The notes under the pieces are model-generated. The model was not told the DNA's origin, did not search any database, and saw nothing but the letters and a program-made list of their open reading frames with translations. Both the position numbers and the translations under genes were made by a program. Of a stretch of 64,000 nt of DNA, positions 21,908 through 32,670 are shown piece by piece. Source of the stretch: Phallus indusiatus (lineage: Eukaryota > Basidiomycota > Agaricomycetes > Phallales > Phallaceae); assembly GCA_027605045.1 (NCBI GenBank), contig JAQFWX010000015.1:542455-606454 (forward strand), given 5' to 3'. Each line of letters opens with the position of its first letter. The first letter of the stretch is position 1.

Positions 21908-22039
21908 GGCTCACAAAACCTATCCATTTTTTCATCATCTCACATACTTACACACATACCTCCGTAAAATCATGGTTTTCCAAAGGAACCTCAAGATCAA
22001 ATGGTGTGTTCAGTCGCTGTCCCCAGATAGTTCGAGTTG

Positions 22040-22995
22040 ATGCTCACCGTGCATAGTGGCGACATCGGCGAGAACCCTGTTACGCTCTTATTATGCTTCC
22101 AAGTCCCCGATCCATCGAAATTGTACACTGAGCAGTTCCCTGTAGCATGGAGGTAATGTTCTTCAAGACGTCTTTGAACAAGGCTTATCTGATGCATCTT
22201 CCATAGAGTTATTGAATTTACTGGAGAAGGTATACACCATAAAAGGTGTCACGAAGTGGTATTAAATATTGATCGTCTGTTGCGTTTTTCTTTGGTAGGC
22301 AATGAGAACCTGAATGCCATGTACAATAACCAGTAAGTGTCTGGGGACACACGGGAAAGTCATCAAAACTAAAATGATACCAGACTTTTCGTGGCTAATC
22401 CCCAATCGTCCACTAATAATTTTGTTAAACCCAACCAGTGGATAAGTATTGATGTGGGTTTTATTGATTCATACGACGTTTATTACATTAAGCTCATGAC
22501 TGTTATAGCCGGGCCAACAAACAACTTTCGAGAAAAAGGGCCAGGCCCTTCATTTTACGGTATAACCCGTGATATTATTTATTAGCCTACATGAATTCTT
22601 ATCGTTTACAGACACCAGTCAAAGGGAGTGGGAAACTTATTATCGCTGAGAATGCTACCCAAGAGAAGAGAAATTTTACAATAGGTATGGTCGAAGGAAA
22701 TGATCCTGTGCCTCTTCTCTACTTCTCTGGTGTTGGGTACGTTGTTACCTTTGATTCACATGAGCCGAGTTTTTAACTCCCCCCAAGATCAGGATCCAGT
22801 CTCGTCGCCCAATTTACGCCTAAATTACAAGCATATATAGTTTCTAACTACCAGGAAACGTCCGTTCTGAAGGGTGCAATTCAAACGATGAAACCGTTCT
22901 GGACTCAGGACCTAGCGAAATACGACGATCAAACCGTTAACCTGGTGTTCCAAAAGGATCACGCAACTGGGGCTTACTCAATCGATGAAGCATAA
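22040..22995 (+). CDS. Uncharacterised 223-aa protein, small-gene family copy X1
   Basis: Six exons by splice motifs and phase: 22040-22152, 22207-22229, 22299-22332, 22384-22559, 22619-22736, 22788-22995 (672 nt). The product starts MLTVHSGDIGENPVTLLLCF, then EQFPVAWRVIEFTGEGNENL, then KPNQWISIDVGF, YIKLMTVIAGP, KGSGKLIIAENAT, LLYFSGVG, and ends KDHATGAYSIDEA. There is no signal peptide and no membrane segment; alternating hydrophobic stretches suggest a beta-rich soluble fold. The duplicate X2 keeps every junction and the frame with mostly conservative changes, which supports the model. An earlier ATG at 21972 is out of frame with this start. Long antisense ORFs over exon 1 are shadows. I do not recognise the family. 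Confidence 0.7.
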
Positions 22996-25900
22996 TGAAA
23001 TATTGTTCTGAACTCTGAATATTTCTTGCAGAGTTATATAAACAGTACCCACTTTCTTCAAATTCCATTTCTTAATTTTAATACAAAAACAAAAAAAAAA
23101 ATACTCCATTTTCATTTCCTTTTCTCGAAATAAGTTGTTTTATTTATTGCAAGCGGCGTCTATGTAGCATTAGGTAGTTTCCGAATCCAACAAGACTGCC
23201 TTTTTGCTTGAATTTGAACTTGCGATCATACATCCTTGTCTAAAAGGAGGCCGTTGCGTACTCCTCGAAAGTCACATCAAAACACTTGTCAAAAGGTGGA
23301 GCAGGAATCGCGAATTTTTACAAGCAGTCATAAAAGGCTCCGATTTTCTGTTCTGCCAATTAATTGAAGTGAGTATGAGGACAAAATCAGAAAAAGTGCA
23401 GGCGGTTAGCGCCGGAGAAAAAGTTATTTATGTAATGCGACGAGCGCCAGAGACTAGTATTACTTCGAACTTTTGTCCACGACATCATTATAATGCCCAT
23501 ATATACATCCACTTAATCTGCGTTAAAGAAAAATACCAGTGATGGGTCGCGCTCCTTCTAGCATGTGTACCATGGAATCAACTGATCCAGCTTTGTTATA
23601 CTTGCCAGGTTCCTTTCCGATCATATTTGGGTATTCCACAGCTACTCCTCCCTAACGGAATGCGCAAAGTACTTAAACTGTCACTCAGGTTCAGTTTCTG
23701 ACGACGTTCATAATGCACCAAGAACAAGACACGGGATCCTTCAAGCAAGGTCACAGGCGAAATGGCCATACAACTACGTACCCCGCTTGCATCAAGCCAC
23801 GTAGTACATGCATGAGTGCTTATACCATCTCCGTAACGCCGCAACCCTGTTCAAGAAGATACCGTGACAACTCGTCTCCCCTACACACCAATAAAAAGAT
23901 TTCCTCTTTCTATCTTCAGCTGGCCTTAGTGACAAATGGAATAGAATAGAACTAGGAGATATAAATCTGTCAATGCACGCTCTGATGTCAATAATTTTAC
24001 CCGGTAAGTTTACATGGTGGAAAAATGGTCGATTGTTATATCCTAACACGCCGAATAGGTGCAATTCTCTAAATTGTTCAACCATCCATAAATACTTTTC
24101 CAGACGCGTTAAGGAGGCCTTCTATATCAGTAAGAGAATAGCCATTCCTCAATATTTCAACATTCACATTAATTGCTGCTTTAAGTCAGGTCTTTTGTGT
24201 TGAAAATGGCATCTCGAACAGAGCCTTTTAGTGGGGACAAAAAAAATCTGCGCTGTCCAATCATTCTCAATCCGATGGATTTGAAGATATGCTCATCGAT
24301 CACCCAAACGGCTGGGAAGTCAATAACGCTCAGACATATTACATGAATTGCAGATTTTACAGTTATCGAATCCGCAAAGGCACACCCTTGAATATCAGAC
24401 GCTCCAAGCCGAAGCCTGAACATGCCAAAAGTAACGAGCAAATTCCAATACCACAAGCTGCAGAGATGAAAGCTGTGCGAGTCCCGCAATACCTCGGCAC
24501 TATCGAAGAAGATCATGATGATGTGCCCCAATTACGAACTACACTACTGAGGGTTTTCGACGCGCAATGCAGATTTTGCCATCGCCAAAATCCTCAAAAC
24601 CCCGACCTTTTCGTCTAATGACCATCCTCCGGGACCAGAGCATACTCGGAAAACAAGTTCTACAGCTAAACTCTTGGTTGAAATAAAACGCTTTACGAGT
24701 CGGAAGTTAGAGTTCAAAATCAAGTCGAAGACATGAAACAAAAGGCTGCCCACGATGTCAGCGTCCAAGCTGCCCTGAAGTTTTCGAATAGAACCACGAC
24801 ATCAAGTCAGTCCTCGCCATAGCAACTTCTGGAAACAATTGCTCTCAAACCATTTTAAACGTGGTACAAGTGGCTCTCAGTTGATCTTAGCTATTAGGAG
24901 AGTTATGTATCTCTAGTTTGGACTCCCACTATGCCGCTGGAGGATTCTAAGTCCTACGGAAGCTAGCTTGATTAATACCCACTACGCGGACTACGCTGAG
25001 GCGAAATACCAGTTAGGTTCCCTTCGTGGTCGGCAAGATCTTTTTCAGTTTCGCTCATCTGCTCAAGGAAAAATTAAATGGAAGGTTGACAATTTGTCCA
25101 TGGGATCGGTTAGCGCCAAACACGAAGCACATTACAGGTTTTCCATCATAACTCAAAACCGACTTCAAGGTAGAATTAAAAGTTAATCCCGCACGTACGC
25201 GTCCAAGAACGTGGGCGGTCGTCGCGAATATGGCTGATCCAACTTCGTCGTACCGGGCGGGATCCTTTCCGGTCATGTTTGAAATTGGAACGAGACCGTT
25301 GTATACTGCATACTCTACAAGCCGATCCTGTTTGATCAAGTCCCCGCCACTCAGTTTCAGTTTTGGACGATACCATGATGAATAATATCCAATCCACATT
25401 GCTCAATTAAAATTATTCTATGTGAGAAATGTTCCTGACTTACTGGGATGATGAAGTGACAAAGGTTGTGCAATAAAGGAGTTTAGTTCTGGTTGACAAC
25501 TTTACCTGATAATGCATAATATGTGTTATGCAAAATCTCCGCCGACATCCATAGGTCCATTGTACAGTATGAGATATATACATTATGAACAAGTCGACCG
25601 TATACACATCTGTAGCTCAAGAAGGATATCCTCAAATACTCCAGAACTGAGTCGATAAAAACTAATCACTCCACAAAATTTTTGTGGAGTGATTACTGTG
25701 ATTTAAATTCACAGTGGGAATTACGACTGTCTTCTTCCCGTTTTTCAAAACTGCAAACAAATGTGGCGGTCTTTGCGTTGCGAGAGAATTTTGGAGTGGA
25801 GGTTTTATCAATCCTAACCACGACAGCAAACAAATCCATAATGAAGCCGACGTCTCTGCATGGGAGTAGTTGGTCCGGGAGCTGATTTCGTCTCTGAATT

Positions 25901-26399
25901 AGGCTTTGTCACTTTTCCTTTGATCTTCTAACGAGGAGGTGAGGGAGCTGCTTGGGGGAGTTAATCCTACAGATCCAATAATTCACGTAGTGTCGGTAGC
26001 GGGGTCGTTCTTGCACTGAGTAAATGTCAATGAACGCTGTCCCGCTTCATTGAAGGAAACTTACTCTACAACAACTAGGGAGAAGTCACAAGCTGAAGGG
26101 GCTGTTTTACGAAATGGCGTAATAGTTTATACACATTTAGAATAGCTTATATGAAAATGATGCGGGGGGCTGCGAAGGTGGATATAGAACAGCTTTGTGA
26201 CCGGAAGGGATAAACCGTAAGGACTTATAGAGCGACGCTAAACGAAGATTTGGTATAGGAAAGAAACTAACGATAATTTTTGGCACAGCGAAGAAAAAGT
26301 CCTTAGTGAAGAAACGTCTAAATTGATGGAAACGGGGTAGATCGGGATGAGCTAATGGTGGAGGTGTAGGATAATGGTCGTTCGGCGTATGAGTATTAT
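22996..26399. other. Gene-poor stretch with two degenerate copies of an unknown coding sequence
   Basis: 23,000-23,230 is the end of the direct repeat. On the minus strand, 25,399-25,055 has an open frame (RPKLKLSGGDLIKQDRLVEY..., then SNMTGKDPARYDEVGSA..., 114 codons). A related decayed version lies at 23,720-23,546, where NMIGKEPGKYNKAGS can be read after a frame change. Family unknown. On the plus strand 24289-24618 is an open 109-codon frame with no recognised motif, probably a remnant. 25,400-26,399 shows nothing I can support. Confidence 0.4.
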
Positions 26400-27232
26400 G
26401 CAGAACGTTGAACCCTAGTCATTTTAGGTACACATAAACCTTTGATCCCAACAAAATCAAATAATGATTCAATGATATTTCAAAAACTCACATTGTATTT
26501 TTCAAGCGTCAATTCACCCTTTTTTATCATCTCGACATAAGCCTGTTGAACAAGCATGGGAACGCCATACGATTGGAAATGCTCTTCTTGGGCGTCGACA
26601 TTTTCTTCCTGTTTTAGAATCTCATCTATCCTAGATTTATACCCCCAAAGAAACAAGCTTCCGCGCTCGACAATGTACAAGGCTTCTTCTGGTACTTCTG
26701 GTAAGAGTTCGATTCTTTTTCGTAGTTTTGCGACGCCATCATCCGAATAGACAGGACATGGAGCGGAATGTCCAATGCCATTGCATCATTGCCGCGCATG
26801 ATATATCCGGATACGGTATACCAGATAGCGTGGTCTATAAATTTACTGCGTGCCAATTGTAATCATCGGATAACACTTTGCGAATAGAATAATATTCTGA
26901 ACGTACATTAATATTGCTCTCTCGGCTTCCAGGGCGCTGGGCGCTGCGTCTCTAGAACGATTCAAACTGAAAGTCTGCAAGTTACTCGGACCGCCCTGCG
27001 TTGGTTCGAATTCCTTGTCACCGCTTTGGGAAGAACGGGCTTGGACAAAGAAGAGGCAAATATTCTCAGAAGCTGATGATTAGACTGCTGCCACGAGACA
27101 TGAAAGCGCGTTGTATTTCAACTGCGTCCAATCAGGCACTCCCGGCTCCTCGTCTTCGGATAACTCGTAATCGTTTTCCGCTGCATTGTGAAGGATTGGA
27201 ACGACGCTGGATTGAGCGATGTTGTCGTCCAT
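26400..27232 (-). pseudogene. SEN54-like tRNA-splicing endonuclease subunit, 5' part (right arm and beyond)
   Basis: ATG at 27232 (minus) reads MDDNIAQSSVVPILHNAAEN, then SEDEEPGVPDWTQLKYNALS and a stop. A later segment gives SGDKEFEPTQGGPSNLQTF, SLNRSRDAAPSALEAERA. After more decay comes GIGHSAPCPVYSDDG, then AKLRKRIELLPEVPEEALYI, VERGSLFLW and VQQAYVEMIKKGELTLEKY (to about 26,490), followed by a GTGAGT donor and VYVYLK before a stop. These are consecutive Sen54 N-domain motifs (GHSAPRP; LLPEEALYLVERGS; LTLEKYQVYAYLKRLGY). Sen54 is the structural subunit pairing with Sen2 in the tRNA splicing endonuclease. The C-terminal nuclease-fold half is absent and there are several stops, so this is a decayed fragment. 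Confidence 0.75.
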
Positions 27233-28200
27233 GTTTGGTCCATGTTAGGGTTTAGGCGTCGCGCTTAAATTCTAATGGCGAATATGTAATTCCCTTGCAT
27301 GCAGCAAGGGTTCTCCAGACCCATTCGCTCCAGTGTATATCACTTGTGGGTGCTACGGGTCATCCCACGTGCACTAGTTCAAACCGCATAGTTGTTTCAA
27401 AACGCATCACGGAAGCTGTATGTTTGAGAAAGAATCCGCGAACAGCCAATTTGCACGAGGCACTGAGCCTTATCTATCGAGGTTTTCAGCAATCCTGATC
27501 AACCATGTAGAGCCGCGAACCCTACCTGATGTATCCTAATTGCTTATACAGGTGTATCTATATTATAATATATATAGATCAACGTCAATGCCGAAATACA
27601 TCAAACCGTAACTATATGAACAAGTTCGATTGGTATTACCTATCACCAGACCGGAACGTATTATTCAAGACAACATGCAATAGGAATTCGGGTCATCTCG
27701 TTTCGTATGTATCTCAGCTTATACGACCTTTTGGCTGAGGGTTTCAGGCCGCTTACTTCCCAGCAGGGAAATAAATAGCTAATATATATGTGTACATCAT
27801 TATCATTGGTTTACAGAATTGAATTACTCCGCGCAGTTAAAAACCATTCATTGTCCACCAGCTTCTCTTTCAAGCTTTTCCTCCGCTCACAAACTCGCCC
27901 TCCTCTTGAACGATGCAATTTTACAACGCCGTTTGTTTTCTTGCTGAACTTCCACTATTTGCCCTATCGTTGGCAGTTCCCACCATTCCCCTTTCTCCCG
28001 CAGGATGTCCCAGCCAAGAAGGGCCAGGGAACAGTGAAGCACGATCACCTTCTACGCTCTGTGGTTTTTGAAGCTCGTAAAGTTTTTGTCGGTGAGTAAA
28101 TTCCCGTCATAATTTGATAGGCATATTATGACAATTGGATTAATTATTTTCAGCGGTACACTTACTCAATCGTCAAGGAAAGAAGTAATTGATCCATCAG
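26831..28200 (-). repeat. Inverted repeat, right arm (pairs with 17100-18521)
   Basis: Reverse complement of the left arm, with insertions and deletions. On the minus strand a short open stretch KVIVLHCSLALLGWDILREK followed by GEWWELPTIGQ is readable near 28,050-27,900. In the left arm its Trp codons are stops, so this arm is the less decayed copy. The plus-strand ORFs 27001-27255 and 27788-28099 are the same repeat read backwards and are not annotated. Confidence 0.8.
27292..27310. other. Perfect 7-bp hairpin resembling the Helitron 3' hairpin
   Basis: CCCTTGC, loop ATGCA, GCAAGGG, flanked by 'ttc' and 'ttctc'. It closely resembles the hairpin at 49,703-49,721 beside the Helitron and lies in a segment absent from the left repeat arm. 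It may mark the end of a short non-autonomous relative; no CTRR follows it. Confidence 0.3.
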
Positions 28201-28539
28201 ATAAAAGAAAGCGCCGTGCCGTTTATATACTATGCCATTAGGATCGTTAGGACCGTTTTCCTGTCTCACTGCTTTAACGATTCAATTAAGGGACACCCTT
28301 TTGCATAGATTTAGTTCTATCTCATATGGAATAAATAAAACAACTTTATTTCTGGGAACAGGGAACAAAAGTTAAACCGTAGTGATCAATTACATAAATA
28401 ACAACTGAAAACTGGATTTTTTTGGTTTTTGGTAGAATAAGTAGGAAAAATGAAAAATGAAAAATGAAAAATGAAACCCGAGAAAATTCGGTATTGTTTA
28501 AACTCTTCGGAAATATTCGGAGTTCAGAAGAACACTTCA
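28201..28539. other. Short intergenic stretch
   Basis: AT-rich, with a small tandem 'gaaaaat' run near 28,446-28,475. No gene seen. Confidence 0.4.
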
Positions 28540-29608
28540 CTATGCTTCAAGTTGTTCAATTGAGTAAGCCTCAGTTCTCACATCCCTTTGGAAAACAAGC
28601 TTGACGGTTTCGTCGGTGTATTCTGTTAGATCCTGAGTCCAAAACGGTTCCATGGTTTGAATTTCACCTTTTAACACGGATTTTTTGGTAGTTAGAAACT
28701 ATATATACTTGTAATATGGGCGTAAACTGGGTGACGAGACTGGATTTTGCTCTTGGGGGGAGTTAAAAACCCGGCTCATGCGAACTAAAGATGATGACAT
28801 ACCCAATATCAGGGAAATAGAGAAGAGGCACAGTATCATATCCTTCAGCCAAACCGATTGCAAAATTTTGTTTCCCTTTTGTAGCATTCTCAGCGGTAAT
28901 GAGTTTCCCACTCCCTTTTACCGGTTCCTGTGAATTATAAGAATTAATGTAGGATAATAAATGATTCAGGTCATACAGTAAATCCTAACCTTCCGTCCTC
29001 ACTTTGCTTCAAAGTTGTCTGTTGGCCGGGCTATAATAATTATGGGTTTTATGTAAAAAATAAATGTTGTATCAATCAACAAAACTCGCATCAATTTCTA
29101 TCCACATATCGGGCTTACAGCGCTTCCTATTACATAAGAGAATTCTTCTGGTTAAGCACGATTTTATTCCAAGCATAGCTTGCTCAAAACTCAGTAAATT
29201 ATTTTGAAATTTTGGGACGTAATTTTCATTGATAAGTACTAGGGAACCCCAATAAAAAATTTTGAAAATTCTCAAAAATGAGTTTTGGTCTAAAAATGAC
29301 CTTTGAAAATTTTTGAAATTTTCGGAAATTTTTTTGCAGGGTTCCCTAGTATTTATGAAGAGAAACCATCTCCCAAAGTTTCAAGGAAATTCACTGAGAT
29401 TTGAGTGAGATATAGTAGAAATAAATTTTAGCTTACCAGAAGAGATTCTCTTACATAATAGGAATCGCTGTAACAAAATCATCGTGGCTTAAATGAGATT
29501 TAGCCACGAAAAATCTGGTATGATCTTAGTTTTGATAACCTTTTTCACTTTTTCAGCGGCTGCCGGACACTTACTGGCCAGTATACGTAGTGGTCACGTT
29601 CTCATGGC
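28540..29608 (-). pseudogene. Small-gene family copy X3, inverted, decayed and MITE-interrupted
   Basis: Minus-strand counterparts of X1 exons 3-6 are recognisable. They are GHENVTTTYTGQ (29,608-29,575); FVAKSHLSHDDFV next to the MITE; KPDMWIEIDASFVD; EPVKGSGKLITAENATKGKQ; LLYFPDIG; and GEIQTMEPFWTQDLTEY...AYSIE ending at about 28,540. There are stops in exon 4 (after FVD), frame changes, and a 353-bp insertion in the same exon. Exons 1-2 are missing. Orientation is opposite to X1 and X2. Confidence 0.75.
29118..29470. mobile_element. Foldback MITE with TA target duplication (Tc1/mariner-like)
   Basis: Begins CAGCGCTTCCTATTACATAA and ends with the complementary ...GGAATCGCTG. The whole 353 bp folds back: outer arms of about 135 bp match end to end (including TACTAGGGAACCC / GGGTTCCCTAGTA), and AT-rich inner arms continue towards the centre. 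It is bounded by TA at 29116-29117 and 29471-29472. In the intact paralogue the site reads TTTTGTTAAACCC, so insertion at TTA with TA duplication explains the interruption. TA targets and long hairpins are typical of mariner-derived MITEs. Confidence 0.85.
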
Positions 29609-29639
29609 CTATTGAAGAAAAAAAGACCGACGATCAGTG

Positions 29640-30203
29640 TTTTATGTCACTTCATGACACATTTTATTGTGTATACCTTGTCGAAATTTACTTGGACCAC
29701 TCTTCGTCGGCGAGGCGGGTGCAGCAGTATAGAGGTTTAAGAGTGAGATGATTGACGAGGCGCCGAGAGGCGACGAACGAGCGACTGGGGATGGGTATTT
29801 TTGAAGGTAGTTGATGGGGAGGACCAGATCCCACATGATCATCCTGCGAGTGGGATGGTGGGCTACTAAGGGATAATGCGATAGGAGGAAAAATGGGTCG
29901 TTAATAATTGAGAGGGACTGAGACCGAGACATTGGTGTTAATTCCTAAATCCGTCAGGTCCCGGGTCCAAAATGGTTTCTTGGTTTGAATGTTCCCCGTA
30001 TGCATATACGGTGCTAACGTTGTCCCTACCGATGTCATTGATGTTCCCTTTGTACACTCCAGGCTGTATTCTAAGCTGACCTCTTCCATATTATGCCCCT
30101 CAGATCCGCTTTCAACATATTTTTCCTCGCCTTTCTTAGCAGCATCGTGACTTCCTTCTGCTCTAGGCAAAGACTCAATAGTATCCCTGTATCCGGACGT
30201 CAA
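29640..30203 (-). pseudogene. Small-gene family copy X4, highly decayed
   Basis: On the minus strand only the C-terminal exon is recognisable: LAPYMHTGNIQTKKPFWTRD followed by LTDLG at about 30,020-29,945. It parallels KGAIQTMKPFWTQDLAKYD of X1. The flanking residues diverge, and upstream of it only short open pieces exist. It is a further inverted copy, older than X3. Confidence 0.5.
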
Positions 30204-30673
30204 TACTCATTGTCCCCTGTGCTAAGTAAACCCCAAAATTTAGAACAATAATTTCTAAGACGCGACGAAATTTTACTTATCGTGCCTTTATCTGTCTTTT
30301 TTCACATTTCAGGCAGTGTTTGCCTGAGTTACTTTTCGGGGTTGTTTAGTACGATCACGTAAATCTGAGACACGCCAACATTCCCGCTCAAGCAGCTGAA
30401 ATTCATATTGACGAACACACAAAATGATGATGTCGAATCTTTCTTCACAGACCTGCAAGAGGTCAGGATGAGAAGCCGCCTCTGGTTCGTTGTCGCGCCT
30501 TTTTAAATTCCACCATTCATTTGCGGGGAGGTAATCAACTTATGATTTAGAGGAAATTCTAATAGTTCTAGAATATCAGCTAGTGCGTCCTCATAGATCA
30601 TCATATATTATAATATTTTATTGTGCCTGATTTATCATTTATCAAATCCTGAGAACTCTCCGAGTCAGGAGTT
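30204..30673. other. Intergenic stretch before the second direct repeat
   Basis: No gene seen. The last part resembles the 21,240-21,380 flank ('aggtaatcaacttatg...'; 'tcctgagaactctc'). Confidence 0.45.
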
Positions 30674-30811
30674 CATCAGTAATCTGGGTTTTAATCTGTT
30701 TAAATCCAGGAGCACGTCCCGCCATCTGAAAGTCTCCAGAGCGTTCTGGAGGCTTTGAAGACTTCCAGATGGCGGCACGTGCTCTGGAGTGAAAAACCCA
30801 GATCACTGATG
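30674..30811. mobile_element. 138-bp foldback element
   Basis: Starts CATCAGTAATCTGGGTTTT and ends AAAAACCCAGATCACTGATG. The inner parts are also complementary (CACGT...CCGCCATCTG / CAGATGGCGGCACGTGCTC; TCCAGAG / CTCTGGA), so the whole element forms one imperfect hairpin. It is absent from the matching place of the other direct-repeat copy (about 21,378), so it is an insertion. It carries no coding sequence. Possible short flanking duplication TT. Confidence 0.7.
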
Positions 30812-30814
30812 TTG

Positions 30815-32670
30815 GAATACTTCTTCCATTTCAGGAAAACAAATGGGCTTTGAATAATAAGATATTTGGGCTGAGTGATTATAATCCTTTCGTCCTGCCC
30901 AGCCCACTATTAAATATATAGAAATGTCATAAAAAGAGGTTGGTGTGTCGCTTGCAACGGCGTGAAATAAAGTCCGATCCCTGGTGCCTGCTACGTGTTT
31001 GGTCGCTCAACGTTTTTTGCTATACATGAGTTTAACAAACTCATTTTTACCCTGACAAAAACAGAACGGTTAACGTAATTGCATTGAATGTACCTGTTTC
31101 CTTGTTTCAAACAAAGAGAAATGACACACGGGCTGCTGTTGTTGATACAGCCCTGGTTTTTTTGGTCTGGAGCTAATTATGCTCCAGTTATAGCTCCAGG
31201 TCCATAATCTCACAGTCCCTTGAACACGAAGTCACGATACCATCTCACGAAATATTATCATGCGATTAATTAACTAATCTACTAGGAGGTAAATTTTCTA
31301 TATAAGAGAGTCACAAAACCTATCCAATTTTTCATCATCTCACATACTTACACACATACCTCTGTACAATGGTTTTCCAAAGGACACTCAAGATCAAATG
31401 GTGTGTTCAGTCGCCATCTTCAGATAGCTTGGGTTGATGCTCACCGTGCATAGTGGCGACATCGGCGAGAACCCTGTTACGCTCTTATTATGCTTCCAAG
31501 TCCCCGATCCATCGAAATTGTACACTGAGCAGTTCCCTGTAGCATGGAGGTAATGTTCTTCAAGATGTCTTTGAACAAGACTTATCTGATGCATCTTCCA
31601 TAGAGTTATTGAATTTACTGGACAAGGTATACACAATAAAATGTGTCATGAAGTATTAAATATTGATCGTCTGTTGCGTTTTTCTCTGATAGGCAATGAG
31701 AACCTGAATGCCACGTACATTAACCAGTGAGTGACACATGCAGGAAAGTCATCAAAACTAAAATGATACCAGACTCTTCGTGGCTAATCCCCAATCGACC
31801 AAGAATAGTAATGTTGTTAAACCCAACCAGTGGATAAGTATTGATGTGGGTTTTGTTAATTCATACGACGTTTATTACATTAAGCTCATGACTGTTATAG
31901 CCGGGCCAAAAAACAACTTTCGAACAAAAGGGCCAGGCCCTTCATTTTACGGTATAACCCGTGATATTATTTATTAGCTTACATGAATTCTTATCGTTTA
32001 CAGACACCAGTCAAAGGGAGTGGGAAACTCATTATCGCTGAGAATGCTACACAAGATAAAAAACATTTTGCAATAGGTATGGTCGAAGGAAATGACCCTG
32101 TGCCTCTTCTCTACTTCTCTGGTGTTGGGTACGTCGTTACCTTTGATTCACATGAGCCGAGTTTTTAACTCTCCCCAAGATCAGGATCCAGTCTCGTCGC
32201 CCAATTTACGCCTAAATTACAAGCATATATAGTTTCTAACTACCAGGAAACGTCCGTTCTGAAGGGTGCAATTCAAACGATGAAACCGTTCTGGACTCAG
32301 GATTTAGCGAAATACGACGCAGAAATCGTGGACCTGGTGTTCCAAAAGGATCACGCAACTGGGGCTTACTCAATCGATGAAGCATAATGAAATATTGTTC
32401 TGAACTCTGAATATTTCTTGCAGCGTTACATAAACAATACCAATTTCCTTCAGGTTTCATTTCTCACTTTCCCTACAAAAACCAAAAAAAAACTTTCAAT
32501 TTCTTATATCTTTCCAAAAAAAAAAAAAATCCTATTTCCACTTCCTTGTTTCTCGAATTAAATAAGTTGTTTTATTTATTTCAAGTGGCGTCTATGTAGC
32601 ATTAGGTAGTTTCCGAATCTAACAAGATTGCCTTCTTGCTTGAATTTGAACTTGCCATTATAGTCGCTCC
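30815..32670 (+). repeat. 1.87 kb direct repeat, copy 2 (pairs with 21360-23230)
   Basis: Same orientation and layout as 21,360-23,230; carries gene X2. Confidence 0.9.
31437..32387 (+). CDS. Uncharacterised protein, small-gene family copy X2
   Basis: Same six-exon plan as X1 from the ATG at 31437 to TAA at 32385-32387. It starts MLTVHSGDIGENPVTLLLCF. Exon 2 ends ...EFTGQ, exon 3 gives GNENLNATYINQ, and exon 4 reads FVANPQSTKNSNVVKPNQW, then ISIDVGFVNSYDVYYIKLM. The next two exons read VKGSGKLIIAENATQDKKHF and LLYFSGVG, and the last exon ends AYSIDEA. All splice sites are kept (for example GTGAGT after exon 3 and ACACCAG before exon 5). Differences from X1 are scattered single changes plus a two-codon length change after ANPQS. 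There is no signal peptide, membrane segment or recognised domain. The TATA element at about 31,298 is shared. Confidence 0.68.

Larger units (their letters stand above)
20171..22039. other. Intergenic region upstream of small-gene copy 1
   Basis: 20,190-20,330 is the spacer repeat (third copy). 20,330-21,350 has no supported gene. From about 21,360 the sequence is the left part of the 1.87 kb direct repeat (partner at 30,815). It contains two short stem-forming runs ('gggctgggtgatt...cctgcccagccca'; 'ctggagctaattatgctccgattatagctccag'). It ends with a palindrome and TATA element listed separately. Confidence 0.5.
21360..23230 (+). repeat. 1.87 kb direct repeat, copy 1 (pairs with 30815-32670)
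   Basis: Nearly collinear and highly similar over the whole length, from 'cggaatacttcttcc' to 'cttgaatttgaacttgc'. Both copies contain one intact six-exon gene with identical exon layout. Copy 2 has an extra 138-bp foldback at its left end. The two copies are about 9.4 kb apart in the same orientation. Confidence 0.9.

Noticed and set aside
21997..22197. Antisense ORF conserved in both direct-repeat copies (also 31394-31636)
   Set aside because: It overlaps exon 1-2 of genes X1/X2, whose sense splicing gives a complete in-phase protein; conservation of the antisense frame follows from the sense coding.
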